Below, piece after piece: positions 1 through 8,032 of a DNA stretch of 64,000 nt. The notes beneath the pieces were generated by a model. It made no database searches. It saw nothing but the letters and a program-made list of their open reading frames with translations, and had not been told where the DNA came from. The stretch is from Hypericum androsaemum (taxonomy: Eukaryota > Streptophyta > Magnoliopsida > Malpighiales > Hypericaceae): positions 12,892,221 to 12,956,220 of the forward strand of contig OZ023181.1 in assembly GCA_963995505.1 (NCBI GenBank). Direction: 5' to 3'. Each line of letters opens with the position of its first letter. Positions within the stretch are counted from its first letter, which is position 1. Position numbers and translations under genes: made by a program.

Positions 1-33
1 ATTTCCTAAATAGAATTCCCAAATCAGAGAGAA

Positions 34-282
34 TCACTCTTGTGGATCTTGGCTGCTGAATGGACCTTCTAGAACTTGTATTAAGGTCATAAACACAGCT
101 GAATTTCGTGGCTTTTGGTCCATGGACTTTAATAAATTTGCTTGGGCCCAACTCTCCGATGTAAGCTTGGAAATCAGCCCATTAAGTTGTGACTTGAAGC
201 GCTTTGCACGTGCTCTTGTAACAGGTCCAATTGGCACTTGAACAACATCATTTACAGCTCCGCTAAGTTGTGACTTGAAGCG
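34..282 (-). pseudogene. Pol C-terminal tail reading frame inside the LTR fragment
   Basis: An open frame on the minus strand encodes a tail with VQVPIGPVTRARAKRF, then NGL and WAQA motifs. It aligns with the LTR-encoded end of pol in elements 1 and 2 ([15 protein letters not shown] ... NGLM ... WAQA). In a 5' or solo LTR this frame has no pol upstream and is not expected to be expressed. It is bounded upstream by a TAG at 285-283. The family relation is seen in the residues; the role of the tail is inferred only from its position after integrase. Confidence 0.65.
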
Positions 283-284
283 CT
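183..284. repeat. Pair of 21-bp direct repeats spaced 81 bp apart
   Basis: The sequence TAAGTTGTGACTTGAAGCGCT is present at 183-203 and again, identical, at 264-284. The 81-bp spacing is 27 codons, so the duplication stays in frame and repeats RFKSQL in the minus-strand pol tail. The second copy touches the LTR/satellite junction, which suggests a local duplication or rearrangement at the end of the LTR fragment. Confidence 0.85.
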
Positions 285-295
285 AATCTGATCCA

Positions 296-3200
296 TGCTA
301 ATCTTGCCTTTTCTTGCCATATATTACCTTTTCTTGGCTTTTCCATGCCTTTTATTTCCTTTTCTTGCCCTATCCTGCCTTTTCTTAACTCATCTTTCCT
401 TTTCTTTCCTTTTCTTGCCTTTCCTTCCCTTTTCTTGCATTTTCTTTCCTTTCCTTGCCTTTTCCTTGCCTTTTCTTGCCTTTGGTTGCCTTTTTCTTGC
501 CTTTTCTTGCCTTATCTTTCCTTTGCTTTCCTTTTCTTGCCTTTTCTCACCTTTTCTTGCCTTATCTTACCTTTTCTTACCTTTTCTTGCCTTTTCCTTA
601 CCTTTTCATGTCTTTTTCGTGCCTCTGCTTATCTTTCCTTTTCTTGCCTTTTTCTTGCCTTTTCTTTCCTTTTCCTTGCCTTTTCTTTCCTTTTCTTGCC
701 TTATCTTGCCTTTTCCTTGCCTTTTATTTCCATTTCTTGCCTTTTCATGCCTTTTCCATGCCATTTCTTGCCTTTTCTTTCCTTCTCTTTCCTTTCCTTT
801 CCTTTTCTTGCCTTTTCTTGCCCTACCTTCCATTTTCCTTGCATTTTCTTTCCTTTTCTTGCCTAATCTTACCTTATCTTGCCTTTTCTTGCCTTTTCAG
901 TCCTTTTTCTTCCCTTTTCCTGCCTTATCTTTCCATTTCTTGCCTTTTCATTCCTTTTACTTGCCTTTTCTTGTCATTTCTTTCCTTTTCTTTCCTTTTC
1001 CTTGCCTTTGCTTGCCTTTTCATGTCCTTTTCATGCCCTTTCTTTCCATTTCCTTGCCTTTTCTTGCCTTTTCCTTGCCTTTTCCTGCCTGATCTTGTCG
1101 TTTCTTGCCTTATCTTGCTTTATCTTTCCTTTTCTTACCTTTTCTTGTCATTTCTTGCCTTATCTTACCTTTTCTTACCTTTTCATGCCTTTTCTTTCCG
1201 TTTCTTACCTTTTCTCTCCTTTTCTTTCCTTTTCTTGCCTTTTCGTGCCTTTTCCTTGCCTTTTCTTGCCTTATCTTGCCTATTCCTTACCTTTTCTTGC
1301 ATTTTCTTGCCATATATTACCTTTTCTTGGCTTTTCCTTGCCTTTTCTTTCCTTTTCTTACCTTATCCTTGCCTTTTCTTAACTCATCTTTCCTTTTCTT
1401 GCCTTTCCTTCCCTTTTCTTGCATTTTCTCTCCTTTTCTTGCCTTTTCCTTGCCTTTTCTTGCCTTTTCCTTGCCTTTTCTTGCCTTATCTTTCCTTTGC
1501 TTTCCTTTCCTTGCATTTTCTTGCCTTTTCTCACCTTTTCTTGCCTTATCTTGCCTTTTCCTTGCCTTTTCATGTCTTTTTTGTGCCTCTCCTTATCTTT
1601 CCTTTTCTTGCCTTTTTCTTGCCTTTTCTTTCCTTTTCATATCTTTTTATGCCTTTTCTTGCCTTATCTTTCCTTTTCTTGCCTTTTCATGTCTTTTCCA
1701 TGCCTTTTCTTACCTTTTCTTTCCTTTTCCTTGCCTTTTCTTGCCTTTTCTTGCCTTTTCCTTGCCCTTTATTTCCATTTCTCGCCTTTTCATGCCTTTT
1801 CCATGCCTTTTCTTTTCTTTTCTTTCCTTTTCTTTTCTTTCCTTCCCTTTTCTTGCCTTATCTTGCCTTTTCTTGCCTTATCTTCCATTTTCCTTGCGTT
1901 TTCTTTCCTTTTCTTGCCTAATCATACCTTAACTTGCCTTTTCTTCCCTTTTCCATGCCTTTTCTTGTCTTTTCTTTCCTTTGCTTGCCTTTTCTTGGCT
2001 TTTCATGTCTTTTCATGCCTTTTCTTTCCTTTTTCTTGCGTTTTCTTGACATATCTTTCCTTTTCTTGCCTTTTCATTCCTTTTACTTGCCTTTTCTTGC
2101 CATTTTTTTCCTTTTCTTGCCTTTTCCATGCCTTTCCTCGCCTTTTCATGTCCTTTCCTTGCCTTTTTTTTCCTTTTCTTGCCCTTTCTTGCCTTTTCCT
2201 GCCTGATCTTGTTGTTTCTTGTCTTATCTTGCTTTATCTTTCTTTTTCTTACCTTTTCTTGCCATTTCTTGCCTTATCTAACCTTTTCATGCCTTTTCTT
2301 TCCTTTTCTTACCTTTTCTCGCCTTTTCTTTCATTTTCTTGCCTTTTTGTGCCTTTTCCTTGCCTTTTCTTGCCTTATCTTGCCTATTCCTTACCTTTTC
2401 TTGCCTTTTCTTGCCATATCTTACCTTTTCTTTCCTTTTCTTGCCTTATCCGGCCTTTTCTAAACTCATCTTTCCTTTTCTTTCCTTTTCTTGCCTTTCC
2501 TTCCCTTTTCTTGCATTTTCTTTCCTTTTCTATCCTTTTCCTTGCCTTTTCTTGCCTTATCTTTCCTTTGCTTTCCTTTTCTTGCCTTTTCTCACCTTTT
2601 CTTGCCTTATCTTGCCTTATCTTACCTTTTCTTGCCCTTTCCTTGCCTTTTCATGTCTTTTCCGTGCCTTTCCTTATCTTTCCTTTTCTTGCCTTTTTCT
2701 TCCCTTTTCTTTCCTTTTCATATCTTTTTATGCCTTTTCTTGTCTTATCTTTCCTTTTCTTGCCTTTTCTTACCTTTTCTTTCCTTTTCCTTGCCTTTTC
2801 TTTCAATTTCTTGCCTTATCTTACCTTTTCCTTGCCTTTTATTTCCATTTCTTTCCTTTTCATGCATTTTCCATGCCTCTTCTTTCCTTTTCTTTCCTTT
2901 CCTTCCATTTTCTTGTATTATCTTGCCTTTTCTTGCCTTTTTATTCCTTTTCCTTGCCTTTTCTTGCCATTTATTTCCTTTCTTGCCTTTTCCATACCTT
3001 TTCTTGTCTCTTCTTTCCTTTGCTTGCCTTTTCCTTGCCTTTTCTTGAATTTTCATTTCTTTTCCATGCCTTTTCTTTCCTTTTCTTGCCTTATCTGGCC
3101 TTTTCCTTGCCTTTTCTTTCCTTTTCTTGCCTAATCTTACCTTATCTTGCCTTTGCTTGCCTTTTCATTCCTTTTTCTTACTTTTTCTTTCCTTATCTTT

Positions 3201-3638
3201 CCTTTTATTGCCTTTTCATTGCTTTTCCTTTCCTTTTCTTGCCATTCCTTGCCTTTTCTTTCCTTTTAATGTCGTTTCTTGCCATATCTTGATTTATCTT
3301 TCCTTTTCTTGATCTTGCTTTATCTTTCCTTTTCTTTCCTTTTCTTGCCATTTCTTGCCTTATCTTGCCATTTCTTACCTTTTCATGCCTTTTCTTGCCT
3401 TTACTTACCTTTTCTCGACTTTTCTTTCATTTTCTTTCCTTTTTGTGCATTTTCCTTGCCTTTTCTTGCCTTATCTTCCCTTTTCCTTACCGTTTCTTGC
3501 CTTTTCTTGCCATATCTTACCTTTTCTTGCCTTTTCCTTGCCTTTTCTTTCCTTTTCTTGCCTTTTCTTACCTCATCTTTCCTTTTCTTTTCTTTTCTTA
3601 CTTTTCCTTCCCTTTTCTTGCCTTTTCCTTGCCTTTTC
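296..3638. repeat. Pyrimidine-rich 10-bp satellite, block 1
   Basis: This is a continuous array of CCTTTTCTTG-type units. Recurrent variants are CCTTATCTTG, CCTTTTCATG, CCTTTTCCTTG and CCTTTTTCTTG. Higher-order order is visible: the landmark TGATCTTGTCG (or TTG) followed by TTTCTTGCC occurs near 1090 and 2206, and an AATGTCG version near 3266, giving about 1.06-1.12 kb between landmarks. A second landmark (AACTCATCTTTCC, then CTTCCC) occurs near 378, 1380 and 2462. No gene is present; the long open frames here are a by-product of composition. Confidence 0.97.
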
Positions 3639-4255
3639 TGATATGAATCTGATCAGGAAGAAGATTAATTTCGTTTTTGAGATTTTTGAGTCTGTTTAGG
3701 AAGTTAATTATTTGTTATTTTCGTTTTATAAGAGTTTAGTCGATTTAGGAAGTCAATAATGTGAGAATTTCGTTTCTTTAAGAGTTCAAGTTAGTTTAGG
3801 AAGGTGATTATGTGATAATCACGTTTTTAGCAATTATAGGAGTACTAGATTTGTTTTCCTTTTTAGTTTCCCTTTTTAAGTCATATTTATCTAGTTAGAA
3901 GTTATATTTAATTAGGAATCTCTTTGTAACAATCTGCCTATATATAAAGGCTTTATCAATGAGAATGAGGAGAATAATTTGAGTACAAAATACGTGGGCT
4001 TTGCTCTCTTGGTTCTTCGGAACTGTTCGAACACAGCGGAGGGATTCCGTTCGTTCACCTTCGACTTATCAAGCGGATCTACATCACCGTTTGTGGCGTC
4101 TTCATCAATTCAAGGTTCTTGTTTCCCTACAGCAGCGGGTCGAGGTTGTTCATACCGAGGTTCTTGCAAAGGTGCAAACAACGGGTCGAGATTTCCATCA
4201 ATCTGAACGTAGATAGATCCAGCTCTCGCGTGGATCCGTAACGAGATTCACATCA
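3639..4255 (+). mobile_element. Solo LTR (617 bp) of a Ty3/gypsy element
   Basis: The ends form a near-perfect inverted repeat, TGATATGAATC at the left and GATTCACATCA at the right. The flanks are an identical 5-bp target-site duplication, TTTTC at 3634-3638 and 4256-4260. A TATA-like TATATATAAAGG sits at 3939-3950. Its downstream part shares CTTATCAAGCGGATC, GTGGCGT and TCAAGGTTC blocks with the LTRs of elements 1 and 2, so it belongs to a related but distinct family. No internal region or second LTR follows; satellite resumes immediately. This is the product expected from LTR-LTR recombination. The uninterrupted satellite equivalent is at about 13660-13720. Confidence 0.92.
3939..3950 (+). 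promoter_or_regulatory. TATA box of solo LTR
   Basis: TATATATAAAGG lies about 300 bp into the LTR. This is the same relative place (before the AAGCGGATC block) as the TATA boxes of elements 1 and 2. The solo LTR could in principle still start transcription into the satellite downstream. Confidence 0.6.
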
Positions 4256-4991
4256 TTTTCTTACATTTTCTTTCCTTTGCTTGCCTTTTCCTTGCCTTTT
4301 CTTGCCTTATCTTTCCTTATCTTTCCTTTTCATTCCTTTTCTTACCTTATCTTACCTTTTCTTGCCTTATCTTGCCTTTTCATACATTTTCTTGCCTTTT
4401 CATGCCTTTTCCATGCCTTTTCTTTCCTTATCTTGCCATTTCTTGCCTTTTCATGCATTTTTCATGCCTTTTCTTTCCTTATGTTGCCATTTCTTGCCTT
4501 TTCCTTGCCTTTTCATGCCTTTTCATGCCTTTACCGTGCCTTACCTTACCTTTTCTTGCCTTTTCTTTCCTTTTCTTGCCTTTCCATGCCTTTTCCATGC
4601 CTTTTCTTGCCTTTTCTAACCTTTTCCTTACCTTTTCATGCCTTTTCTTTCCTTGCCTTTTCATGCCTTTTCCTTGCCTTTTCTTTCCTTTTCTTGCCTT
4701 ATCTTGCCTTATCCTTGCCTTTTCTATGCTTTTCATGTCTTTTCATGCCTTTTCTTACCTTATCTTTCCTTTTCATGCCTTTTCATGCCTTTTCCATGCC
4801 TTTTCTTTACTTTTCCTTTCCTTTTCTTTCCTTTTCTTGCCTTATCTTACCTTATCTTCCCTTGTCTTGCCTTTTCCTTGCCCTTTCTTTCCTTTTCTTA
4901 CCTTTTCATGCCTTATCTTTCCTTTTATTTTATTTTCATGCCTTTTCCATGCCTTTTCTAGCCTTTTTCTTGCCTTATCTTGCCTTTTTCT
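4256..4991. repeat. Pyrimidine-rich satellite, block 2 (between solo LTR and element 1)
   Basis: This is the same satellite as block 1. Its order of unit variants matches 13694-14374 closely: CATACATTTTC, then ACCGTGCC, then CTTCCCTTGTC, ending CTAGCCTTTTTCTTGCC. It is therefore one copy of a larger repeat that was later split by the solo LTR on the left and element 1 on the right. No gene seen. Confidence 0.95.
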
Positions 4992-5811
4992 TGATGTGAG
5001 CAAGCCTAAGGACGCACCTACTATCAAGCTTGTAGACTCGCAGCAAGTTCAAGTTCCAATTGGGCCAATGACAAGAGCAAGAGCTAGGAAGTTGCAATCT
5101 GACTTCAATGGACTAATGCAAGAAGTTTGGGCTCAAGCAAGTGCGTGGAGGACCAAGGACGTCCAAGAAGCCCAAGGGAGGCCCATGCACGTTTTGGAAG
5201 CTAAATGGGAAGTTTGAGATGCACGCAATCTCCTGGATGCATGCGCACGTGAATTTCAAGCTTATCTTGGACATGCGTCCCTAAATTTTAGGAATTGCAT
5301 CTACTATGTTTTAGGACGTGATATTTACTAGATAGTCTATTAGTTATCTATGTTTAGATTGTTTTCCTACTTAGTTGAATATTTCGGCCAAAATCCCTTT
5401 AAATTAGGAAGGAGAATTTTGGCCAGCCTTGAACGCCTTATTTGGAGTTAGTTTTCGTTTAGGAAGTTGTAAGACCTATGGAGCCTATATAAAGAGGCAT
5501 CCTCATTCAATAAAGACATAACAATTCGGAGAATTACTTAGCATTGGCTAATTGTGAGTTTAGATACTCGTTTGTTCTTGCTTAGGCTGGTGAGTCGTCT
5601 TGGCTAGAATTTATCTTTCACTTATCAAGCGGATCATCCATCCCCGCTCGTGGCGTGATACGACCTTAGGTCAAGGTTCAGAAGCTCTTGCTGCGGGTTA
5701 AGGTTCAATTTCGCGCCTTAGTTCTTGTGAGTTCTTGTGAGTTGTGATCTGTTCCATTCTGAAGTAACAAACGGTCCGAGTTGTGAGTCTTTTCCGCGGA
5801 GATTCATATCA
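4992..5811 (+). repeat. 5' LTR of element 1
   Basis: It begins TGATGTGAGC and ends GATTCATATCA. It is 820 bp, the same as the 3' LTR at 10968-11787. The six differences seen are one A/C early in the pol-tail region, three clustered around 5435-5450, one G/T in GTGGCGT and one C/T near the 3' end. Its first ~225 bp carry a second, orphan copy of the pol tail frame, ending at a TGA at 5215-5217. Confidence 0.95.
5485..5514 (+). promoter_or_regulatory. TATA box and AATAAA signal in element 1 5' LTR
   Basis: CTATATAAAG at 5485-5494 is a good plant TATA box. AATAAA at 5509-5514 follows 15 bp later. Transcription would start in about the next 30 bp, so R and U5 together would span most of the last 280 bp. 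Both motifs are intact in the 3' LTR too (11461-11470 and 11485-11490). Confidence 0.7.
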
Positions 5812-5814
5812 TTT

Positions 5815-5826
5815 TGGTATCAAAGC
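5815..5826 (+). other. Primer-binding site, initiator tRNA-Met type
   Basis: TGGTATCAAAGC begins 3 bp after the LTR end. It matches the plant initiator tRNA-Met complement TGGTATCAGAGC with one G-to-A change, which still allows a G-U pair. This is where minus-strand DNA synthesis would be primed. Element 2 has the same variant and element 3 the canonical form. Confidence 0.88.
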
Positions 5827-6406
5827 TTAGCTTGTTACTTTAGTTCATTATCCTTGTTATTCTTGTTCTTTTTTTTTTGGGGTTCGTTTTGTTGCTTGCT
5901 AATCTGTGAGGTTCTTCACTGTTCGAGAGAAAAGAGAGGAAAACAAACGAGTGAAGAAAAAACCGAAAAGAAAAGAAAAGGAAAAGAAAAGAAAAAGAAA
6001 AGGAAAAAAAAAGAAAAGAAAAAAAGAGAGGAACTTTGGAAGCCGCAAGCTAAAGAGGAAGCAAAATCAAAAAGGAAGCTAGCAAACTAAAGAAGGTGCA
6101 GCAGCTGATCAAGAAAAGGGACAAGCAAGACTAAAAAAGAAAAGAAAGGCTAAAAGAGGAACTTTAACATTCTGTTTGTTAAAGCGTGAAGCTCAAGCAA
6201 AGGCTGTTCTAGCTTTAGTAAGAACATACAAGTATCACGAGAGGAAAAAGGCAAGAGTGTGCGAGTACCTTAGAGAGAAAAGCCAAATATTTGAGTGCAA
6301 ACACGAGTGAACTTGAGTGCACCTTACATTGAGAGTATACACGTAAGGGAGTGAGCTTGTGAGGCCATAATTTTTTTATTACTAACCAATTTTTCTTGTA
6401 GCAAAC
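5827..6406 (+). other. Untranslated leader of element 1 with a long purine tract
   Basis: This is the non-coding stretch between primer site and gag. Positions 5925-6034 are nearly all purine, dominated by GAAAAG and GGAAAAG runs, the reverse complement of the satellite unit CTTTTC. The rest is mixed sequence. Element 2 has the same leader with a shorter tract (48445-48547). A short open frame crosses the LTR end here (5737-6090), but it is not conserved and looks incidental. Confidence 0.75.
6380..6401 (+). other. Candidate 3' splice site just before gag
   Basis: TACTAAC at 6380-6386 is a consensus-like branch site. It is followed by a T-rich stretch and TTGTAG, with AG at 6400-6401. The gag ATG is only 5 nt downstream. 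Element 2 has the same arrangement with TTGCAG. A possible donor GTAAGAAC is at 6218, which would give an intron of about 184 nt. Splicing is inferred; no transcript evidence is available here. Confidence 0.4.
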
Positions 6407-8032
6407 ATGTCGCATGAAGGTCAAACTATGGGAAGCATAGACCTTAAGTTATTAGTGGATGCCTTGGCCGGGAAGCTCGAGCAGATGGTGCAAGCTCAGA
6501 TGGAGCCTTTGCAACTACGCGTGGATGCCGTGGAGAATTCTCGTGACAACCCCCAAACGCGAGGCGAACTCCAAAGGCGTAGGAGAGGAGTACCTATTGG
6601 AGAGTCGAGCGGAGCTGATTCAGAATCTGAAGAAGGCGTAGGCTCTACAAGGAGTCTTAGGAGAGCAAGAACAAACCGCCCACCTAGGGAGGCGAGGCAA
6701 AAGAGAGACGACAACATAGGGAGTATCAAACTGAAGATACCCTCCTTTGCTGGTCGTTCTGACCCGGAGGCGTACTTAGAGTGGGAGAAGAAGATTGAGT
6801 TCGTGTTTGATTGCCACAATAGCTCCGAAGCAAAGAAGGTAAAACTTGCCATCACCGAATTCACTGATTATGCTATAACTTGGTGGGATCAACTTGTGAC
6901 AAGTAGGAGGAGAAATGGAGAACGCCCTATAGCTACTTGGGAAGACATGAAAGTGGTGATGAGGAAGAGATTTGTTCCAAGTCATTACTATAGAGGGCTG
7001 TATAAGAAGTTACAAGGAATGAGGCAAGGAAATTTGAGCGTGGAGGAGTATTTCAAACAGATGGAGATGGCCATGATAAGAGCTGATATAGATGAAGATA
7101 GAGAAGTTACAATGGCAAGATTCTTGAATGGACTCAATCCTGAAATTCAAGACAAAGTTGAGTTGCAACACTATGTGGAGTTGGAGGACATGGTGCATAT
7201 GGCAACGAAAATTGAGAAGCAACTCAAGAGAGGAGAGGGGAGAACAAGAGCTACATCGAGTTCTACTTGGAAGCCAAACTACCAAAAGAAGTTTGACAAG
7301 CCACAAGCAGCCAAAGTAGAGCATAAATCCGAGAGTTCTCAAGCTAATTCTCAAAGGAAAGTGGAAGTCACTCCAGCTAGGAACCGTGACATCAAGTGCT
7401 TTAAGTGTCAAGGAAGAGGGCACATCTCAAGTCAATGCCCTAACAAGCAAGCAATGGTGATCAAGGAAAGTGGAGAGATTGAAACTGAAGAAGAGAATTC
7501 GGAGCATGAAAGCATGCCTTCTTTGGAGGACGTATCCGAGGAAGAGTACCAAGCTGCTGAGAGGCTTACTCTTGTGTCTAGAAGAGCATTGAATGTGCAA
7601 GTAAAAGAAGAAAATGATGTGGCTCAAAGAGAAAATATTTTTCACACAAGGTGCTATGTGAAAGACAAGGTGTGTAGTGTCATCATAGATGGAGGAAGTT
7701 GTGCTAATGTCGCAAGCACTACTATGGTGGAGAAGTTAGGGTTACTCACTCGAAAACACCCTAAGCCTTACAAACTACAATGGCTGAATGATAGTGGAGA
7801 AGTACGAGTCATGAAGCAAGTATTGGTAACATTCCGCATTGGCAACTATGAGGATGAAGTGTTGTGTGATGTTGTACCAATGCAAGCTGGTCATCTATTG
7901 TTAGGAAGGCCATGGCAGTTTGATAGGAAAGTGCAACATGATGGCTACACCAACAAATATTCATTTATACTTAAGAAGAGAGTAATCACCTTGGCACCCT
8001 TGTCACCATCACAAGTTTGTGAAGATCAATGA
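6407..8032 (+). CDS. gag: Gag-protease of element 1 (541 codons, ends at a premature stop)
   Basis: This is the capsid-type polyprotein that packages element RNA, followed by an aspartic protease. After an acidic and arginine-rich N-terminal part (to about residue 105), a Retrotrans_gag-type core runs over about residues 106-280, with ITWWDQL and RFVPSHYY motifs. A CCHC zinc knuckle C-X2-C-X4-H-X4-C lies at residues 331-344. The protease region has IIDGGSCANVAS with the catalytic-position Asp at 428; the usual D-S/T-G is D-G-G in all three elements here. The start is the ATG at 6407, directly after the candidate splice acceptor. The frame stops at a TGA (8030-8032) where element 2 has CGA, a CpG transition, so the intact family frame would continue into pol without a break. 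Confidence 0.9.
   Translation: MSHEGQTMGSIDLKLLVDALAGKLEQMVQAQMEPLQLRVDAVENSRDNPQTRGELQRRRRGVPIGESSGADSESEEGVGSTRSLRRARTNRPPREARQKRDDNIGSIKLKIPSFAGRSDPEAYLEWEKKIEFVFDCHNSSEAKKVKLAITEFTDYAITWWDQLVTSRRRNGERPIATWEDMKVVMRKRFVPSHYYRGLYKKLQGMRQGNLSVEEYFKQMEMAMIRADIDEDREVTMARFLNGLNPEIQDKVELQHYVELEDMVHMATKIEKQLKRGEGRTRATSSSTWKPNYQKKFDKPQAAKVEHKSESSQANSQRKVEVTPARNRDIKCFKCQGRGHISSQCPNKQAMVIKESGEIETEEENSEHESMPSLEDVSEEEYQAAERLTLVSRRALNVQVKEENDVAQRENIFHTRCYVKDKVCSVIIDGGSCANVASTTMVEKLGLLTRKHPKPYKLQWLNDSGEVRVMKQVLVTFRIGNYEDEVLCDVVPMQAGHLLLGRPWQFDRKVQHDGYTNKYSFILKKRVITLAPLSPSQVCEDQ

Larger units (their letters stand above)
1..295 (-). mobile_element. Partial LTR of a Ty3/gypsy element, diverged relative of elements 1 and 2
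   Basis: This non-satellite stretch runs off the left edge of the window. Read on the minus strand it carries the same LTR-encoded pol tail as elements 1 and 2 (VPIGPVTRARAKRF), so the LTR begins near 295 and the rest of the element lies to the left. The outer boundary is placed at the CA at 294-295, just before satellite resumes. The first ~60 bp expected from the element 1 LTR are not recognisable, so this end may be truncated or rearranged. It is the only insertion here in minus orientation. No target-site duplication can be checked because the other end is outside. Confidence 0.7.

Noticed and set aside
606..3056. Minus-strand Lys/Arg/Glu-rich open frames resembling basic coiled or nuclear proteins
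   Set aside because: They are the reverse complement of the same unit (QEKARKGKKR cycle), with no domain, no conserved start and no non-repetitive part.
295..3134. Long + strand open frames rich in Phe, Leu, Ser, Cys, Pro across the satellite (173-571 codons here, up to 1448 elsewhere)
   Set aside because: All three frames are open at once and read the same 10-residue cycle. This follows from a 10-bp unit with no stop triplets, not from coding selection.
3979..4216. Two overlapping short open frames in the solo LTR
   Set aside because: They lie in R/U5-like sequence with no known domain and no counterpart in the related LTRs.
4372..5217. Apparent fusion protein joining a hydrophobic repeat to the TRARARKLQ tail
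   Set aside because: It is a satellite frame reading by chance into the orphan pol tail in the 5' LTR of element 1. The same happens at 47404-47733 for element 2.
5925..6034. Purine tract as a polypurine tract or satellite insertion in the element
   Set aside because: It lies upstream of gag, far from the 3' LTR, and lacks the TTG/CAA interruptions typical of the satellite. The real polypurine tract is at 10955-10967.
5737..6090. Open frame of 117 codons across the LTR/leader junction of element 1
   Set aside because: It crosses the primer site and the purine tract, has no family resemblance, and is not kept in element 2.
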